Shown one piece after another: positions 12,039 through 24,533 of a stretch of 64,000 bases of DNA. Every line of letters starts with the position of its first letter. The stretch's first letter is position 1. Both the position numbers and the translations under genes were made by a program. The notes beneath the pieces were generated by a model, which saw only the letters and a list, made by a program, of their open reading frames with translations, was not told the DNA's origin and searched no databases. This stretch comes from Terfezia claveryi (Eukaryota > Ascomycota > Pezizomycetes > Pezizales > Pezizaceae): contig WHUX01000084.1 in the NCBI GenBank assembly GCA_015179025.1, forward strand, positions 124,001-188,000, in the 5' to 3' direction.

Positions 12039-12201
12039 CTAACGGCAAGTCCATTATATTTTATGGAGGTCATTTGAGTGCAGGCCATTCTACCTCCCTA
12101 ATCACATTTCATGCAGGTTCTGCAGGCACGTGGGCCGAGTTACATCAAGTTGAAATTCCGCAAATTGAACCCCTTTCCCCGGCTTAGCTTAGACATCTTG
12201 A

Positions 12202-12270
12202 GATGAGGGAACGGGTCCGTCTCATAGCCTTAGAGCCATAGACGTACAGAGTCAAAAAAAAAAAAAAAAA
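12202..12270 (+). mobile_element. Ultra-short LINE-tail copy, 69 bp
   Basis: It has about 52 nt of divergent tail (CTCATAGCC..GAGCCATAG..GTAC) plus 17 A. The flanks are perfect 16-bp direct repeats AGCTTAGACATCTTGA at 12186-12201 and 12271-12286. The duplication is certain. The family assignment rests on the tail pattern and is slightly less so. Confidence 0.85.
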
Positions 12271-12827
12271 AGCTTAGACATCTTGATAACTGAAAACGAC
12301 GAAGCCACTTAGGGAGTCCTGCGGAGCAGGCGAAAGTTATGCACTATTACTTATTGTTTGCCGCTACAGTGCTACACCACTCAACCTCCCCATTGACTTC
12401 TGCTACCGTTACCGCAAAGAGTGATATCACCAAGTTGAATGTTGACACAGCTGCGGGGTATCAAGTAACATCGACCACCGGTTCTAGGCAGGAGACTAGG
12501 TTTCTATCTACGAGGGGGCCGTGCCAGCCAGACTAGGTTTCTATCAGTGGCCATTGTTTCCGAAAGGGTTAGTGCTTGTGAACGCAGATTTCCAACTGTC
12601 GTTAACGCGCCACTAATTTGTATGACTGTAATCGGCCAGGTAGAGGAAAGCTAGGGATTCCTTCAGAATTTCAGTTTCCGAGAGTACATTTGCAGCTCAT
12701 TCCAGGACTGTCGCACTTTGCTCTATCAAATCACTTTCGTCGCTAAACGTGATTGCCATTGACTTTCTCAGAAAGGCAAGTCGGAATGGCAATTGTCGAG
12801 GTCGACTCGTACCAAGCTTGCAGTTCA

Positions 12828-12890
12828 TCCTCATAGTCTCCCTAACGAGGCTGCATAGGAGTACTAAGTATTTAAAAAAAAAAAAAAAAA
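12828..12890 (+). mobile_element. Ultra-short LINE-tail copy, 63 bp
   Basis: TCCTCATAGTCTCCC..GAGGCTGCATAGGAGTAC and a poly-A run are flanked by AAGCTTGCAGTTCA at 12814-12827 and 12891-12904. Only the first (3'-terminal) hairpin is retained. Confidence 0.9.
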
Positions 12891-13495
12891 AAGCTTGCAG
12901 TTCAGGTCACTGGTTTTATAACGCTTACAATGGCATTATATCACTCACACTCTTCCGAGTGTCTACGGCAAATCCATCACCGGTTGCTCAAGCCTGATGA
13001 TGGGATAGGCCGGGCGGCCGGGTATAAACAGACAGGCGGCATTTTGAGTCTTGACACATGTGCTGTGATCCAAGGCAGTCTACCCACCTTGGGAGCATGT
13101 TTTCGAGATCGACCATGCTTAAATGTTTTTTTATGCTGGTAGCATAGGAAAGATAGAAGGAGTTCCGAAATTAGCAAGGAGATCAGGTTCGTTTCAAGGG
13201 GGCGTCAGTGATAATAGAAGAGACTCCGGATATTCTAACGAGCCATCATCATTAGTGCAATATCACCGGTGGCAGGGACAGATAAATTAATTCGAGAAGG
13301 TGAAGCAAGAAAGGGACGCCGTCGTTTACAGAAGAGAACTTCTTGGTTCATGCAGCCAAACCATGAATGGAGAGGTCAAGCCCGTCCCAGGAGCGAGCAT
13401 TCTCGCTGGCGGGTGGCAAATGCGGGACAGCTCTATATATGCAAGAAGAGGATGTACTTCCGAATGCTGCACGAGAAATAGTCTATGAAAACTCC

Positions 13496-13718
13496 ACATT
13501 GGCTTTGATCCTTTTGAGCTTTTCCACTTGCGAGACGTTTCTTCTACATGCCGCGTGGCACTCGAGCTTTTCCGCTTGCCGTTTGAAATTTCGCGCGCCG
13601 GACCTGACAGATTAACATGTCTTCTCCTGAATACCCGGATTTCCGGGCGGCTCATCATGGGGTCGAATATGAGTACTGAGTATTTTAAAAAAAAATAAAA
13701 ATAAAAATAAAATAAAAA
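13496..13718 (+). mobile_element. LINE-tail copy, 223 bp
   Basis: The 3' half matches the family (CCGGACCTGACAGATTAAC, CCCGGATTTCCGGGCGG, ATATGAGTACTGAGTATTTT) and ends in an A-rich tail. The flanks are AGTCTATGAAAACTCC (13480-13495) and a near-identical copy at 13719-13735. The 5' part is diverged. Confidence 0.85.
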
Positions 13719-13739
13719 AGTCTATGGAAAATTCCTCTG

Positions 13740-15170
13740 TTTTGGGTCAAATTTCAACAAAAAGGCCCACTCCCGGTGGACGCGTAAGCCTGGAGCGTGC
13801 CTCCGAGGGCCTAATGCAAGGCTGACTAGCCTTCAGCCTACTGGGAGACGCGATGCAGCTGGTGCGAGATCAATATTGGGCAGCTGGTTGCTGCATCAGG
13901 ATAAATGTAAAGATTGTTGTTAAAATGATCACGTGGTTAGCTGGCCTTCAGCACAATGCATTACCTAAGTAGGCAGTCGATTCGCACTGTCCATTCCATC
14001 AGGACGCATGCGGAGACAGTACTCAAAAAATGAATTGAAATATACAATCTTTAGGTAAAACTTGACATTCTGCGATGCGAATTTTCTCTATTCTTTGTTC
14101 TCTTTACTCAGGAAACCCAAAGGACAGTGCCAACCCTGAAGTGGAAGATCTCCAAGGGTGCCTGGAGCGGAGAATAATGACCCGAGAAACAAAGTGTGGG
14201 ACATAATCTGGGGAAACCTTGTTTGCCAAACGACGATCTATACCGGCCTGTGTTATTTTTATGCTTTTTTATCAAGTTCTTTTCCCCCGGGGCCTTCTTC
14301 CAATACCACAGGAAAGGTGCACCTCCGCCAACTTACAAAGCCGTTGTTAGCATTATCTTTTTCCATCTTGGGTGTATAGACATCAAGTAATGTTTTCGTA
14401 ATGGATTAGGTACTTAGGTCTACTATCGTCGATCTCGCAGCCGTTTCATGTCTTTGGATATGAGAAATTATTCATATTACCTCCCCGCAACTCGATGCTT
14501 CTATTTTCCTCTGGCTCCGTATTATGTACATATACATGTGCGTGATTATGATATAGTCTATCGATATGAACCCCCCCGGCAAGCCTTTTCTGTTGGGATT
14601 TTGAAAGGTTGTTGCGGGGAGTTTCATTCCCCAGTAATAATAAAATTATGTTGTTCAATTGGATTAGATTGGTATTATTATAGCGGGAGCTGGCTCGAGA
14701 CAATATAGCCTGTATTTTCACAATAAGTACAGACACACACATGTATTTGTATATAACCAAAAAAAAAAAAAAGGGTAAGTAGGAGGTACCTTATCTACGT
14801 AGCAGTATTAATACTGTATCAGCAGATCACAGCCACAGCTAATAGACCCCACAACTTTCAAAAAACAAAACCAAAACACCCTTCCACCCCCCCCAAAAAA
14901 AAAAAGAAAAAAAAGGAAAAAAGAAAAAACATCATAGACACATCATGTTAGGGTTATTATATACTGTAAAAACATCCCTCCCTTTTCCCCAAAATCGGGA
15001 ACATATGAAGCTTCCTCTCTACATATACTTGTATCTATAGTACCATGACCAAGATACTTAGTTAGCTGCATCAACAAAGCACTAAGGTTCTATTCCCCAA
15101 AGTCAGCATGCAGTGGTCACAAGACTAAAGTCCCTCCCCTTTTCACGGAAAGTGTCCCGCGCGCATAAAT
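13740..15170. other. No supported gene
   Basis: Poly-A runs at 14760-14773 and 14896-14936 lack the LINE tail. No gene is supported. Confidence 0.45.
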
Positions 15171-15174
15171 TTGG

Positions 15175-15283
15175 GCGCGGCTGGGGTGTTCGGTCTAAGC
15201 AAGTAGGTACCTACTTGCCAGGTCAGCTAGTCGGCGCCTCAAGGTTAGCTATCTCAGTGTGGATTAGACCTCCCCAGCCGCGC
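15175..15283. repeat. Inverted repeat with central 20-bp palindrome
   Basis: The 12-bp arms GCGCGGCTGGGG (15175-15186) and CCCCAGCCGCGC (15272-15283) are perfect complements. Between them lies the perfect 20-bp palindrome GCAAGTAGGTACCTACTTGC (15199-15218). It could be a MITE remnant or a binding site; no duplication is visible. Confidence 0.6.
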
Positions 15284-15302
15284 ATACTTCAATTCTTCGT
15301 TT

Positions 15303-15398
15303 AGTCTGGTTGGCACTGCTTCGTTAATTGGTAGGTAGTAGTTACTTATTTGCTAAGGACTTGTTTTGTTATTCACGTGGTGTGCCAGTCCAGATAAT
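15303..15398. mobile_element. Possible 96-bp MITE with TAGTCTGGTTGGCAC ends
   Basis: TAGTCTGGTTGGCAC (15303) faces GTGCCAGTCCAGATA (ending near 15398), with 11 of 15 positions complementary. Related sequences occur elsewhere in the window. The duplication is unclear. Confidence 0.4.
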
Positions 15399-16175
15399 AT
15401 AAAGATAAAAAGACAAGGGCACTATATCGATGAAGTAGCAAACGCTTGTATTTTGGTGCCATCCAGGCTAGGTAGTGTTCTGTACTTGTACTGTATTCGA
15501 TATAATCCCTCTAAAATGAGATTACAGGTAAAAACTCATGTAGAGCCAGAGAAAAATGGTAACTGAAATGCTGATACACAAGAGGGGACAAAATTTTAAA
15601 ACCATAACTCCCAGGGTCCCAACCGTCGATAGCGTACCCTATGCTAATATGAGAACAATACTCAAAAAAAAAAAAAAAAAAAGTTCAGGAAGCAAGAATA
15701 ACATTCAGTGAGCACGCCTGGTAATTTGAGCAATTAAAAAAACTCCAACCAACCCACTGCATCTGCCGTGCCGCCCTCCTCCTGCGAGTGGAGGTTTCTA
15801 TGTGATTCTGATAAAACAAAGGAAAGCCCGGTATCTAATGGAAGACTGTTGATGCTCGTGGTTAAGTGAAGGTAAAGCGAGTGAATGGGGGAGGGGGGCT
15901 AATGTCGCTAGATACTGTTTGGTCAAATGGTCGGCTTGACAAAGTTTGCGCGCCTGGAAAATCATATTTCCAGCCGGTGCTGGGCGAAACTCCATAATGA
16001 CGAAAACGAAAAGCGTGTGGAATAGTTCATCGAATCTGGACCAGCTGGAATACCCGAACTGGGGCGTAAATCGATACAGTTGTCGAAGATTCATTGCCTG
16101 GGATGTATGCGTTTGTGGAGCTCATTATAGTTTCACATAAATGATCGACAATTAAAACCCCCTCGGAGGGGCAAG

Positions 16176-16622
16176 TCACGCCGGTCCTAAGAAAGTCCCA
16201 GCGTTCAGTGAAAGCCCTTTCACTGCCCCCACCAACGCTTCAGTCTCTTTCTTTCCTTTCACTCGCAACCTCCCTTCCGAAGGCCTCTTATAAACCCTCA
16301 CCCTCGCAGCCACAACCTCCTCCGGTATCGTTCGATACCTTAACATATCATGACCATTTGCTAATGCCAACCACTGTCTATTCGCACACCCACGTCCCAG
16401 CTCCGTTAATATTCCACGTTCAAACTCCAAGGAACATTGAATGTCCCTATGAGCGTTGAGGATGAAATCTTTGATTTCGAGGGCTGAACATCCGGGGAAG
16501 TCAAGGTGGTTGCGATACGGTGTTTGCTGTTGGAGAGCTATGAGGGCTTCTTTTATTAGATCGTGGTATTTTCCGGTGCCATATGTGTATCGGGGTTCCA
16601 GTGAGTATTTTAGTGAACTCAT
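16176..16622 (-). CDS. Hypothetical protein, 148 residues
   Basis: A single open frame runs from ATG at 16622-16620 to TGA at 16178-16176. The upstream sequence is CT-rich, with a TATA-like AATATTTAAAGG about 90-100 bp before the start, which suits a small fungal gene. The protein begins MSSLKYSLEPRYTYG and is soluble, with mixed helices and a basic C-terminal third (RVYKRPSEGRLRVKGKK). It has no signal peptide, membrane segment or motif that I recognise. It lies alone between the 15.2-kb inverted repeats and a MITE at 17.5 kb. I rate it as more likely real than chance because of its length, composition and promoter context, but its function is unknown. Confidence 0.5.
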   Translation of the reverse strand: MSSLKYSLEPRYTYGTGKYHDLIKEALIALQQQTPYRNHLDFPGCSALEIKDFILNAHRDIQCSLEFERGILTELGRGCANRQWLALANGHDMLRYRTIPEEVVAARVRVYKRPSEGRLRVKGKKETEALVGAVKGLSLNAGTFLGPA

Positions 16623-16710
16623 GGTTTAATATTCGGAGGACAGTTCTGGTTGGCACGAGATCAGGTTCTGATGCTCAAGAAAGATGCTGCTCTTGGTGAG
16701 CTTGAACCTT

Positions 16711-16722
16711 TAAATATTTTTT
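16711..16722 (-). promoter_or_regulatory. TATA-like box of the 148-residue ORF
   Basis: AATATTTAAAGG on the minus strand lies about 90-100 bp upstream of the ATG at 16622, in a CT-rich leader. Position and sequence are suggestive only. Confidence 0.35.
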
Positions 16723-17493
16723 CTAGAAGGAGAGGATGAAGCGCGGATGTCACTGGATAAAATCCGCGCTGGCTAGGCATGTATCTGCTCTCTCACAGAC
16801 CCATGGACTCCACCAGATAGGGGCGCCAAAAATCCAGGGAATAGGCCAGATTTTTACCACAAACAGTACGAATAACGCCACTCCATCATGAGTCCTGAAT
16901 CGCGTTCCAGGGCAGTGGGTAACATCCTATGCTATTCCTGATTGGTACCCAATGCCAATGTTTTGTAGTGAGCCGTTTATAAAGGACCCATGTAAATCAC
17001 GTCTTGAGGGGCTGGGCTTTTGTGTACCCATGGACGTTTTGTATATTGTCCCAACCATTCGGCTAGCATGATGCTGTATTGCCATCCCAATACCCCCACC
17101 CACAAGGGTCGGCGCGAAATTAACGCCTCACCACCAGGTTGTCGGGTACGAATCCAAGTTCCTGGGAAACTTTTGTGAAGCGCGGGTTAAGATTTTGACC
17201 GAAAATCAGTGTTTGGCATGACGCCGCTCAGCGAATGAAACTCCCATTGTAGGGAAGCTGAGGAGCTGATGATACCTGCTTAGTGCTTGGTAGTTTTGTG
17301 ACACCAACAATTCTCGACCCAACAGGTCTCGGCAGTGAGTTGGGTGGGTACGAGTAAGTGATCTCCTGATAGGATCGCAAGATTCTTGTTATCGACTGGG
17401 ATAAGAATGCTTTAGCTATTAATATTGCCTAAATAATTCCCGAATGATGCCGTCGAGTGTTGTGCTTTCTTATTCCTCCTTCAGAAGGCATGT

Positions 17494-17658
17494 ACCCGGG
17501 AAAACTGGTGAATAAGACTCCTTGTCTGTATCTTTGCTCTTTCCGTTTTGTGGTAGGGGCGTTACTAGTTTGGGCAGATTAGCATCCTTGACTGGGATTT
17601 TGAGAGTATGATTCAGATACAGACAAGGAGTCTTATGTATTCAACAGTTTTCCCGGGT
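17494..17658. mobile_element. Mariner-type MITE, 165 bp, TA target
   Basis: The ends CCCGGGAAAACTG and CAGTTTTCCCGGG are perfect inverse repeats and each abuts a TA dinucleotide. The complementarity extends about 42 bp per arm, through TAAGACTCCTTGTCTGTATCT, with one 4-nt gap (CATA) in the right arm. TA-flanked elements of this size with long arms are typical of Tc1/mariner-derived MITEs. The interior is non-coding. Confidence 0.85.
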
Positions 17659-17659
17659 A

Positions 17660-20600
17660 TGTGATTGTGCCCATAGCCATATCCCTGGCCGACCCCCACC
17701 GCAACTCCGGTACCGGAACCGATTGTTCCCGCCAGTCAGGTTCACCATTGACAATTTCGCTTCGGCGGACAGAACTATCCACGCCTCCTCTCCCCACGAC
17801 CTCAATGCAAACATCAATAATAATGCTCGAACTCCAAAATCAATGGCGGATGGAACGTACTGCCCATACTAAGCATATTCTAACATGTAGAGTTCCTCCA
17901 CATACCATGATTTTGAATTTCAGGTTGCGGAATATCCCCGAGCGCGTGCGCATTGACCCTTGTATCAAATGAGTGTTCATGACCACCACCTGTTTTCTCC
18001 TCAGCACAGATCCCAAATCACACGTCTAACCGACACCAAAGTATGCTGTACCAAGCAGGCATCAAGGTCAAATGAGATATAGAAAGGGACGTGGATTGCT
18101 GACTCAGGCCCTGGGTTTTCGTCAAACAATTTGACGGCCACTCCAGTAGCAACGTCCACCAGGCACAGCCCTCATATCCTCACCCAACCAGAGAATCCAT
18201 CTGAGACATTTCTGGTCATCCCGGTCATGAAAAGAGTCAAGGCAAGCTCCACCCATCGACCTTGGCGCCGCCACCACCCGGAAGTCTGGGCTCCAAACGT
18301 GTGTGCGCTAGACCTACCTTGTTGGGCGTTAAACTTGAAATGAAGGAGAATTCGAAGCTGTTAGGTACATACTAAAGTCGCCAGCTGTGGGTCATACTCT
18401 TTGGCGGAAAAAAAGAGTCCCAGTTATATACTGTAGAGGGGGTAAGCGGGGTATCTCACCGCCAGTTGGTTTTGGGACTAGCTAGATGCGTACCACACGT
18501 TGCCAAGGTTCTCTGTTTTGAGGGTAAGTTGATCACAGGTTCCTATGAATTGAACAAGGGTCTGAGATACTGACCTCCAAGTCAGCTAAAATAGAGTGTG
18601 CGTAGTTAGGCGTAGGTAACTCGTTAATACGGTTCCTCCGGATCCAATCCATCCTAGGTTCTGTCAGGTAAGACATTCTGTAGGCAACTGGTTGTACCCC
18701 CACGGCATTATTCGTTCTGGGTTGTGGAGTTCTTAGTCTCTCGATGTCCACCAAAAGGTGCCAACTGTGTATACCTACAGCTGTCTAGGCTCCAGAAAGA
18801 CGAAGTATCTCAGCCGCATTCCCGTTTCCTAAGTACTGTACTTGAGATAGAATCCAGCGCGGGTGGATAAACTCAGAGAGTGTAGTAAGACGGTAAAGTT
18901 CCTACCCTGTTTGCTTTTCCGCCCCCATCCTCCAGAGTGGAAAATTGAGTGCTAATTATCCAAGCCAATCTATTGGCTGAAAGCTTCATAAGCATTCACC
19001 AGCCTTGTTTCAGAATTCTGAACTTGGGGTTACACATTCTCTCATATCTTGAATCATCTCCGCAATATCTAAACCCTTCAGCTTTCTCAGCGTGTGTGGT
19101 ACCCAGTTTCACCATTTCCAGCTATGAGGGGATAACTGGCCCTCAAAGTGTATGGATGGTCAGGGACGAAATTGGAAATTAACGGCCCCTCTCGAACGTG
19201 CAAAAGCTGGATACAAAGACTTCTCTGCCCAAACAAGAAATTTATTGCATAAACCGGGATTGAAGACCTATTTATGCGGTAGAGCCCCCCCTTATTTGTG
19301 GCTTGGCTGCTAAGAGGCGGGGTATGGGGCCCAAGCGCAAGGCAGATCACCTTAAAATTTTAAATTCCGTGTGACAACCTCTGTGCGTTTAATCGAATCG
19401 GTGTTCTGTGGTTCCTAGCGGCATATCGTGCATAAGATAGTACCCATGATTAAGAAAGAAGACACTGAGACAGCTTTTGGCAAAACCAACATACCCTAAG
19501 TAAGACTACAGTCTTAATCGGCGGTTTCTACGTTAACTACATGAAAGTTTTAGAGGGGCCAAGATGTAGAAAAGGTAGGGAGGTCTCGAGGCTAGAACAG
19601 GGATGAGAGAAACTTGACACACTGCTGAACATCAGTCATTCAGCTAATTAGTATCGACGGGCCATGTAGTTATATGTATAGAGGTTCGGGAGTGGTACTC
19701 AGAGTTGCCCTGTTCCAGTCTAGGCCTGTTGCCACACTCGTGTTGAGCCTTTTCCATGTGCTTCAGTACTTCATTCGTTCCTTTTCCAGACCTCGTTCCT
19801 TTTCCAGACCTGCAGATGGTTGTAACATAGAAGAATTGGTCTGTTGGAAATCTGCGTTAGAACTTTTGTTTTTGATAAATCAGTACTCCTATTCAAACTA
19901 TCTAATTTAGACGAGCTCTGTGCAACTTGCCATTGTGGTGGATGTGGTCAAGAGAGGGTCTATTGTTGTAAAGGTTCGCCTTCTCTGAGGGCACGTTTTG
20001 CCCTTTTGGTTGGTTCTCTTGCAGTAGATTGTTGTTGTAGTTGCGTCTAGGTTGGACCTGCCTTTCTCAGCTTCCGGTGCTAGCTCGACTGTGGCATTGG
20101 TTTGTAACTTGGTTGTAATTGCTTCACCAAGTTCCAACTATCGTGAATTCCAATAGATGCCTTGCCTTCTGGAGATGGTGGTCTCTGCGTTCTGCTTCCA
20201 TTTCTTCCGTGTTGCTTTTGATATCCCTTCTCCGCTGCCAATAAGTAAGTCTTTGGTGGTTTACAGTCTTAAACACCATGTGCTCCATCTCCGTAAATTA
20301 AACAAATACTGTACAAGGGGTATATATAGGTTCTTCATTTGAAGGTCGCTACCATGCGTCTGGCAGCAGTGGCTCCGTCTGGCAGCAGTGGCTCTTGCGT
20401 TCGGTCCAGTGAAGTTGTCTGTTACGACGGTAGCTCTCTCATGCTGTAGAGGGTTGACGTAGGAGGTTCATTGGGCTAAGGTGTTGCGGACTATGCTCCT
20501 AGCAGCAGGAGATTTTGCAAATAGAATTCGACAGATCAACAAACAGCACTATGATAAAAAATATAAACATATTCCCTCCTCGTCTCAAGTGGTTTCGGGG

Positions 20601-23600
20601 ACGTTATACCCTCAATAACCCTCATAACCCTCTGCAGCTGGTATACACCCCACCATGCAGAGTGGCCACTTGGGTTACTACTTTTCATTGACGGAGATGC
20701 CAAAGCAGCAACTTAGTTAGGCGGAACTCGAGTACCCTTGGGTTGGATTGGCATCGAGAGCTGAAGAGAAGACTTTGCTCCCCATCGCTTAGAATTTAGA
20801 AAACTTTGGTAGCCAATCGTGCAGCTTGCTATGCTTTGGATGGTGACGATCCAACAGACCAAGAATGTATTCAAGTAATTCTAACCTATGGCGAGGGACC
20901 GCATTCCTGGGCTTTTGGGTCCGGTAGATGATCTCCCACTCCGGGGCTACCCCAAAACATACACCAAAGAATAACAGGAAAAAGAAATTCAACCACTCCC
21001 TCCACCATCCGACGCATGTGAGAAAAATCCAAAGCACAATCGCAGGTGAACATTCCCAAATCCCACGTCAAGGCTCAAATGATACATCTTGGGGTGCCGG
21101 TGAAATCCAACTGTTATCTAACGAAGCTCCATGTGTACTTTCGGGCCCTCGCTACATTATGCACGCTCCACTCACGCAGAATCCACATCCCCTGCGACTC
21201 TCGCTATTGTGACTCCCTGTGTCCCGTAGAAACCTGCGCATTATCTGAGGAGGTCTCTGATGAAGCCAGTGATGCTGTTCGTGTATTTTGACTTGACTCG
21301 GTTCCATTCATATCGTGTAGTGCTGAAGAGCCTGCATACGCAACTAATTGATCTCCCCCGCTGATTTAGTAAATATCCAGGAAGAATTCCACCTTCCCGG
21401 TCGGTTCTCTTTCAGCAACTTATTCTATTCCTCAATCCACCGCCATATACATACATATCATCCCTGGCTTATATCGGGGTGGAGCCACATGCATAACCAG
21501 GAAGGATTCCACCCTCCCTGGTCGGTTATCTTCCATCAACTATTGTTTTCCTTAACCAACCGCCATATATCCATCCCTGGCTTATATCGGGGTGGAGCCA
21601 CTGCCGGTGCTTTCGTGGGGGGTAGTAGTCTAACCCCTCCCGCCTTTGAAACTCCCTTCCTGCGCTGGCTTCAGTTCTTACACCCATGACAATTTCTCCT
21701 ACCTCCATTAATCCCAGTTCACTGGTAATAACCATCAGCAAACCCACGTCGGAGTTCCTATCTGCTTGTCCGCCGGGGATTCGACTCTGTCAACCCTTCT
21801 CAGGGCACGAATGGATCGAAGAGTACCTTTGCACCTAAAGCGATTAGCGCTACTCCGCCTTCCATACAAGAATATGATAAATTGTCGTTTTGGAGGATTA
21901 TTATGTGTACTCCCTTCCAACAAGCCCTTCACAGAAACCCCACGTGGCATATTCGACTTAGCGGGTGTAATATCCTGTGTGAACTAGTGCTGTAGCTTTT
22001 ATTTGAGGAATAGTAATTATATAGCAACCCTGGGTTGTCCTTTTGCGGTATGGCACCCTGCTATCTTATTAGAATCCATCGTATGCGTGATGACGAGACT
22101 TATCCATCTATGTGAATATAATTGCTAAATTAAACTAAGGCTTCAGATTCAACAGTTTTATCCTCGACCCGAGCCTGAAATGGTTAAGTACCTACAGCTA
22201 CGGCGTTCTTGAAAGTCTTTCAATTGAACCGTAAGTACACCCCACTTCTAAATAGCCCTCGAATATTAAACGAGCAAATAAATAGAACGTCTAATGGAGG
22301 GTGTGCTGGTTTGTATAATTTTTTGGCACAGGTCCCTAATTGCTTGCTTAACCACAGCATGGGTGTCTCGGCTGAGAAGAAATGTACAAAGACACAAAAC
22401 ATATGAGGGTTTTTATCAGCTCCAGTGGCGTGCTTGTTGTGATGGGCATCGGGTAGGAGCGCTTATTGGCGTTGATGTCAATTTGCGCAATGTCAGCCTG
22501 CAGTTACATTTCTTCCAGGTTTTTTCCGTTGAAGGTGTGGGTTTTGTCAGCTCGTCGCTGGTTCTGATGTCTATTAAATATTTGATGCTTCTCCTTCATC
22601 TTGTCCTCACCTATTGCGCCAATGAAATCCCTTGACTGAGTCTGTTGATTGTGTTCAGGGGTCAATGCTTCTGAAAGCAAGCAAGAACATCAACCCCAAC
22701 CAGCCAGATAACCACCTTCTCAAGCAGACAAGCATGAACCCACACCGTAGACTGCGGCGGGGCTCAATCAATCACCGGTGAGTTTCATCTATACCCCTAG
22801 CTATAGCAAGCCTCGTCAACCCCGTGGCTTGAAGATGCAGTCTGTAAATTCAATTATCTTGGACCCAACGGGCGGTTAGCGACGGAGAGTGACTGCAAGT
22901 ATTTCAAGGCAAATCAGATGGAGACAACTGACCTATACTTGAATGAATTCTGAGATTGTACCGAGCATCCATTCGAGCGCGAGTGTTACCCTCAAGGCAC
23001 CTGGTACTGCCAAGTTTCCCCCAGAATTGGTCCCTAATCGGGGCGCTGTCGCAGTGCAAAGAACAAAAACTCATCGTTGGCAGCGGCTGGAATAAACGTC
23101 GAGCGGTTGCTTGTATTGTATGCATATGTATTATGCACAGATTCTCTACCATTGATTTCTCGGGCAGGCGGCAATAGTTTCGGGGTATTCTCGGTTTTCT
23201 ACACAGGGGTAGGAAGTGCTGCAAGGTTCTCTCAGCGTTATTATCCCTGGTGGCATAACGACCTAAGTACGTTCACGATACCTAGATCAATAAGCCCCTG
23301 AGTGAGTTACCTACCAAGTAATTATTGGTCTGACTCCAAAAAGCCCCAGCTTTGCCTTCCTAGAACCCTTGCGGGCAATGTCATATCCCAAGGCCTTTGG
23401 GCGGCCCTATATATCTTCTATAACCTCCTGACCCGCCCATTTTAAGGGCATCAGGAGAGCCAAAATTCCAGCATAGCTGCAATCGCCCTTGCTGTGTATG
23501 CTAGTTCCAAATCAACCGGGAAACTAAGCCCTATAGCCACAGTTTAGTTTTGTCTAGGCATACCTAAAGCATGAGGGCTCAGATATGAATTCGGTCCTCG

Positions 23601-24477
23601 CAGATTGAGCTCATATGAAACCAGGTATGTAGTTGGGAGGGATGTCCGATTATATATTAGTTGATCATTCCTGAATAGGTAGGGGCTCCAGCAAATAAAC
23701 GCACTTTTCAATTATGGGAAGAGTCTACTTAGTTGCTACGCGAGAGAGGCCGTAAATCAGACTATTGAAGGAGCTCGATATATACTTCTAAGGTCGGCTG
23801 GCACCTGTAAATACAAAATACTCAAGGACCTAGTGATAATGAGTGAGTAGAATACTGTCAGTGCTGAGCTGAGTATCGCAATCTTTCCAGAGTAGAGCTT
23901 GATATGCACAGGAGCTCTATCAAATTAGCGTAGAGAAGTGCAGTCTCCCTCCCCAAAAATGCCCACCAAGTGCCTCCATCAACTGAATTTAGAAGCTCAA
24001 GCATTAGAGTGGTAGTTAGTCTGATGAGTAGCAGTCAGAGCAGCCATGCCCGCCCCACAGAAGTGGTGTCAGCGAGACCGAAAGAAGTGGGTATGTTATA
24101 GTAGTACCTACATAGGTAGGAAGCGGACACACCAACTCCAAGCAGGGAAACTAGTGTAAGTAACTCCTTGACGAAGCCAATGAAGCTAGTCTCGGGGTCA
24201 CCACTTATCACATTTACACAAGTGATCTCGTGCCAGCCCTTGATAGTCTGGCATGCTGGTACGTACGACTCGCGCACTTGAAAGAAGCCTTAGATTACCT
24301 ACAAGTGTACACTTACGAAGGTCTGCTGCGAGACTGTGTGTACACTGAAAGCCAAACCGCCTCGAGCAGACGAGGCTGCATGCAGATCTCGTACGACAAA
24401 TCACCCTAGGCCCCATGAGAACACTTCAGCACGATATAATCCTGGTCTTGTTTCGAAGTTACTTCAACGCCCTACCC
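17660..24477. other. Long stretch without a supported gene
   Basis: I find no gene that I can defend. Small tandem duplications occur at about 19780-19812 (18 bp, two copies) and 20358-20397 (20 bp, two copies), and a larger one at 21377-21601 is listed separately. Codon-like structure, splice pairs and family motifs are all absent. Confidence 0.45.
21377..21601. repeat. Two-copy tandem duplication, ~110 bp
   Basis: The units at 21377-21488 and 21497-21601 both run from CCAGGAAG(A/G)ATTCCACC through CGCCATATA to CTTATATCGGGGTGGAGCCAC. They differ by small deletions and transitions. Confidence 0.8.
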
Positions 24478-24523
24478 TCCTGGGCCCGAATAGGAGGAAG
24501 GAGTATTTTTAAAAAAAAAAAAT
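24478..24523 (+). mobile_element. Ultra-short LINE-tail copy, 46 bp
   Basis: TGGGCCCGAATAGGAGGAAGG.. and about 12 A are flanked by CGCCCTACCC at 24468-24477 and 24524-24533. Only the last part of the family tail is present. Confidence 0.8.
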
Positions 24524-24533
24524 CGCCCTACCC

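Noticed and set aside
15600..15682. Poly-A-ended segment as a LINE-tail copy
   Set aside because: Weak similarity (AATATGAG..AATACTC then 20 A), but no duplication and no hairpin pair. Left out of the count.
22294..22635. Hydrophobic 113-residue frame as a membrane protein
   Set aside because: Cys/Leu/Phe-rich composition comes from T-rich DNA; no start context or splice support.
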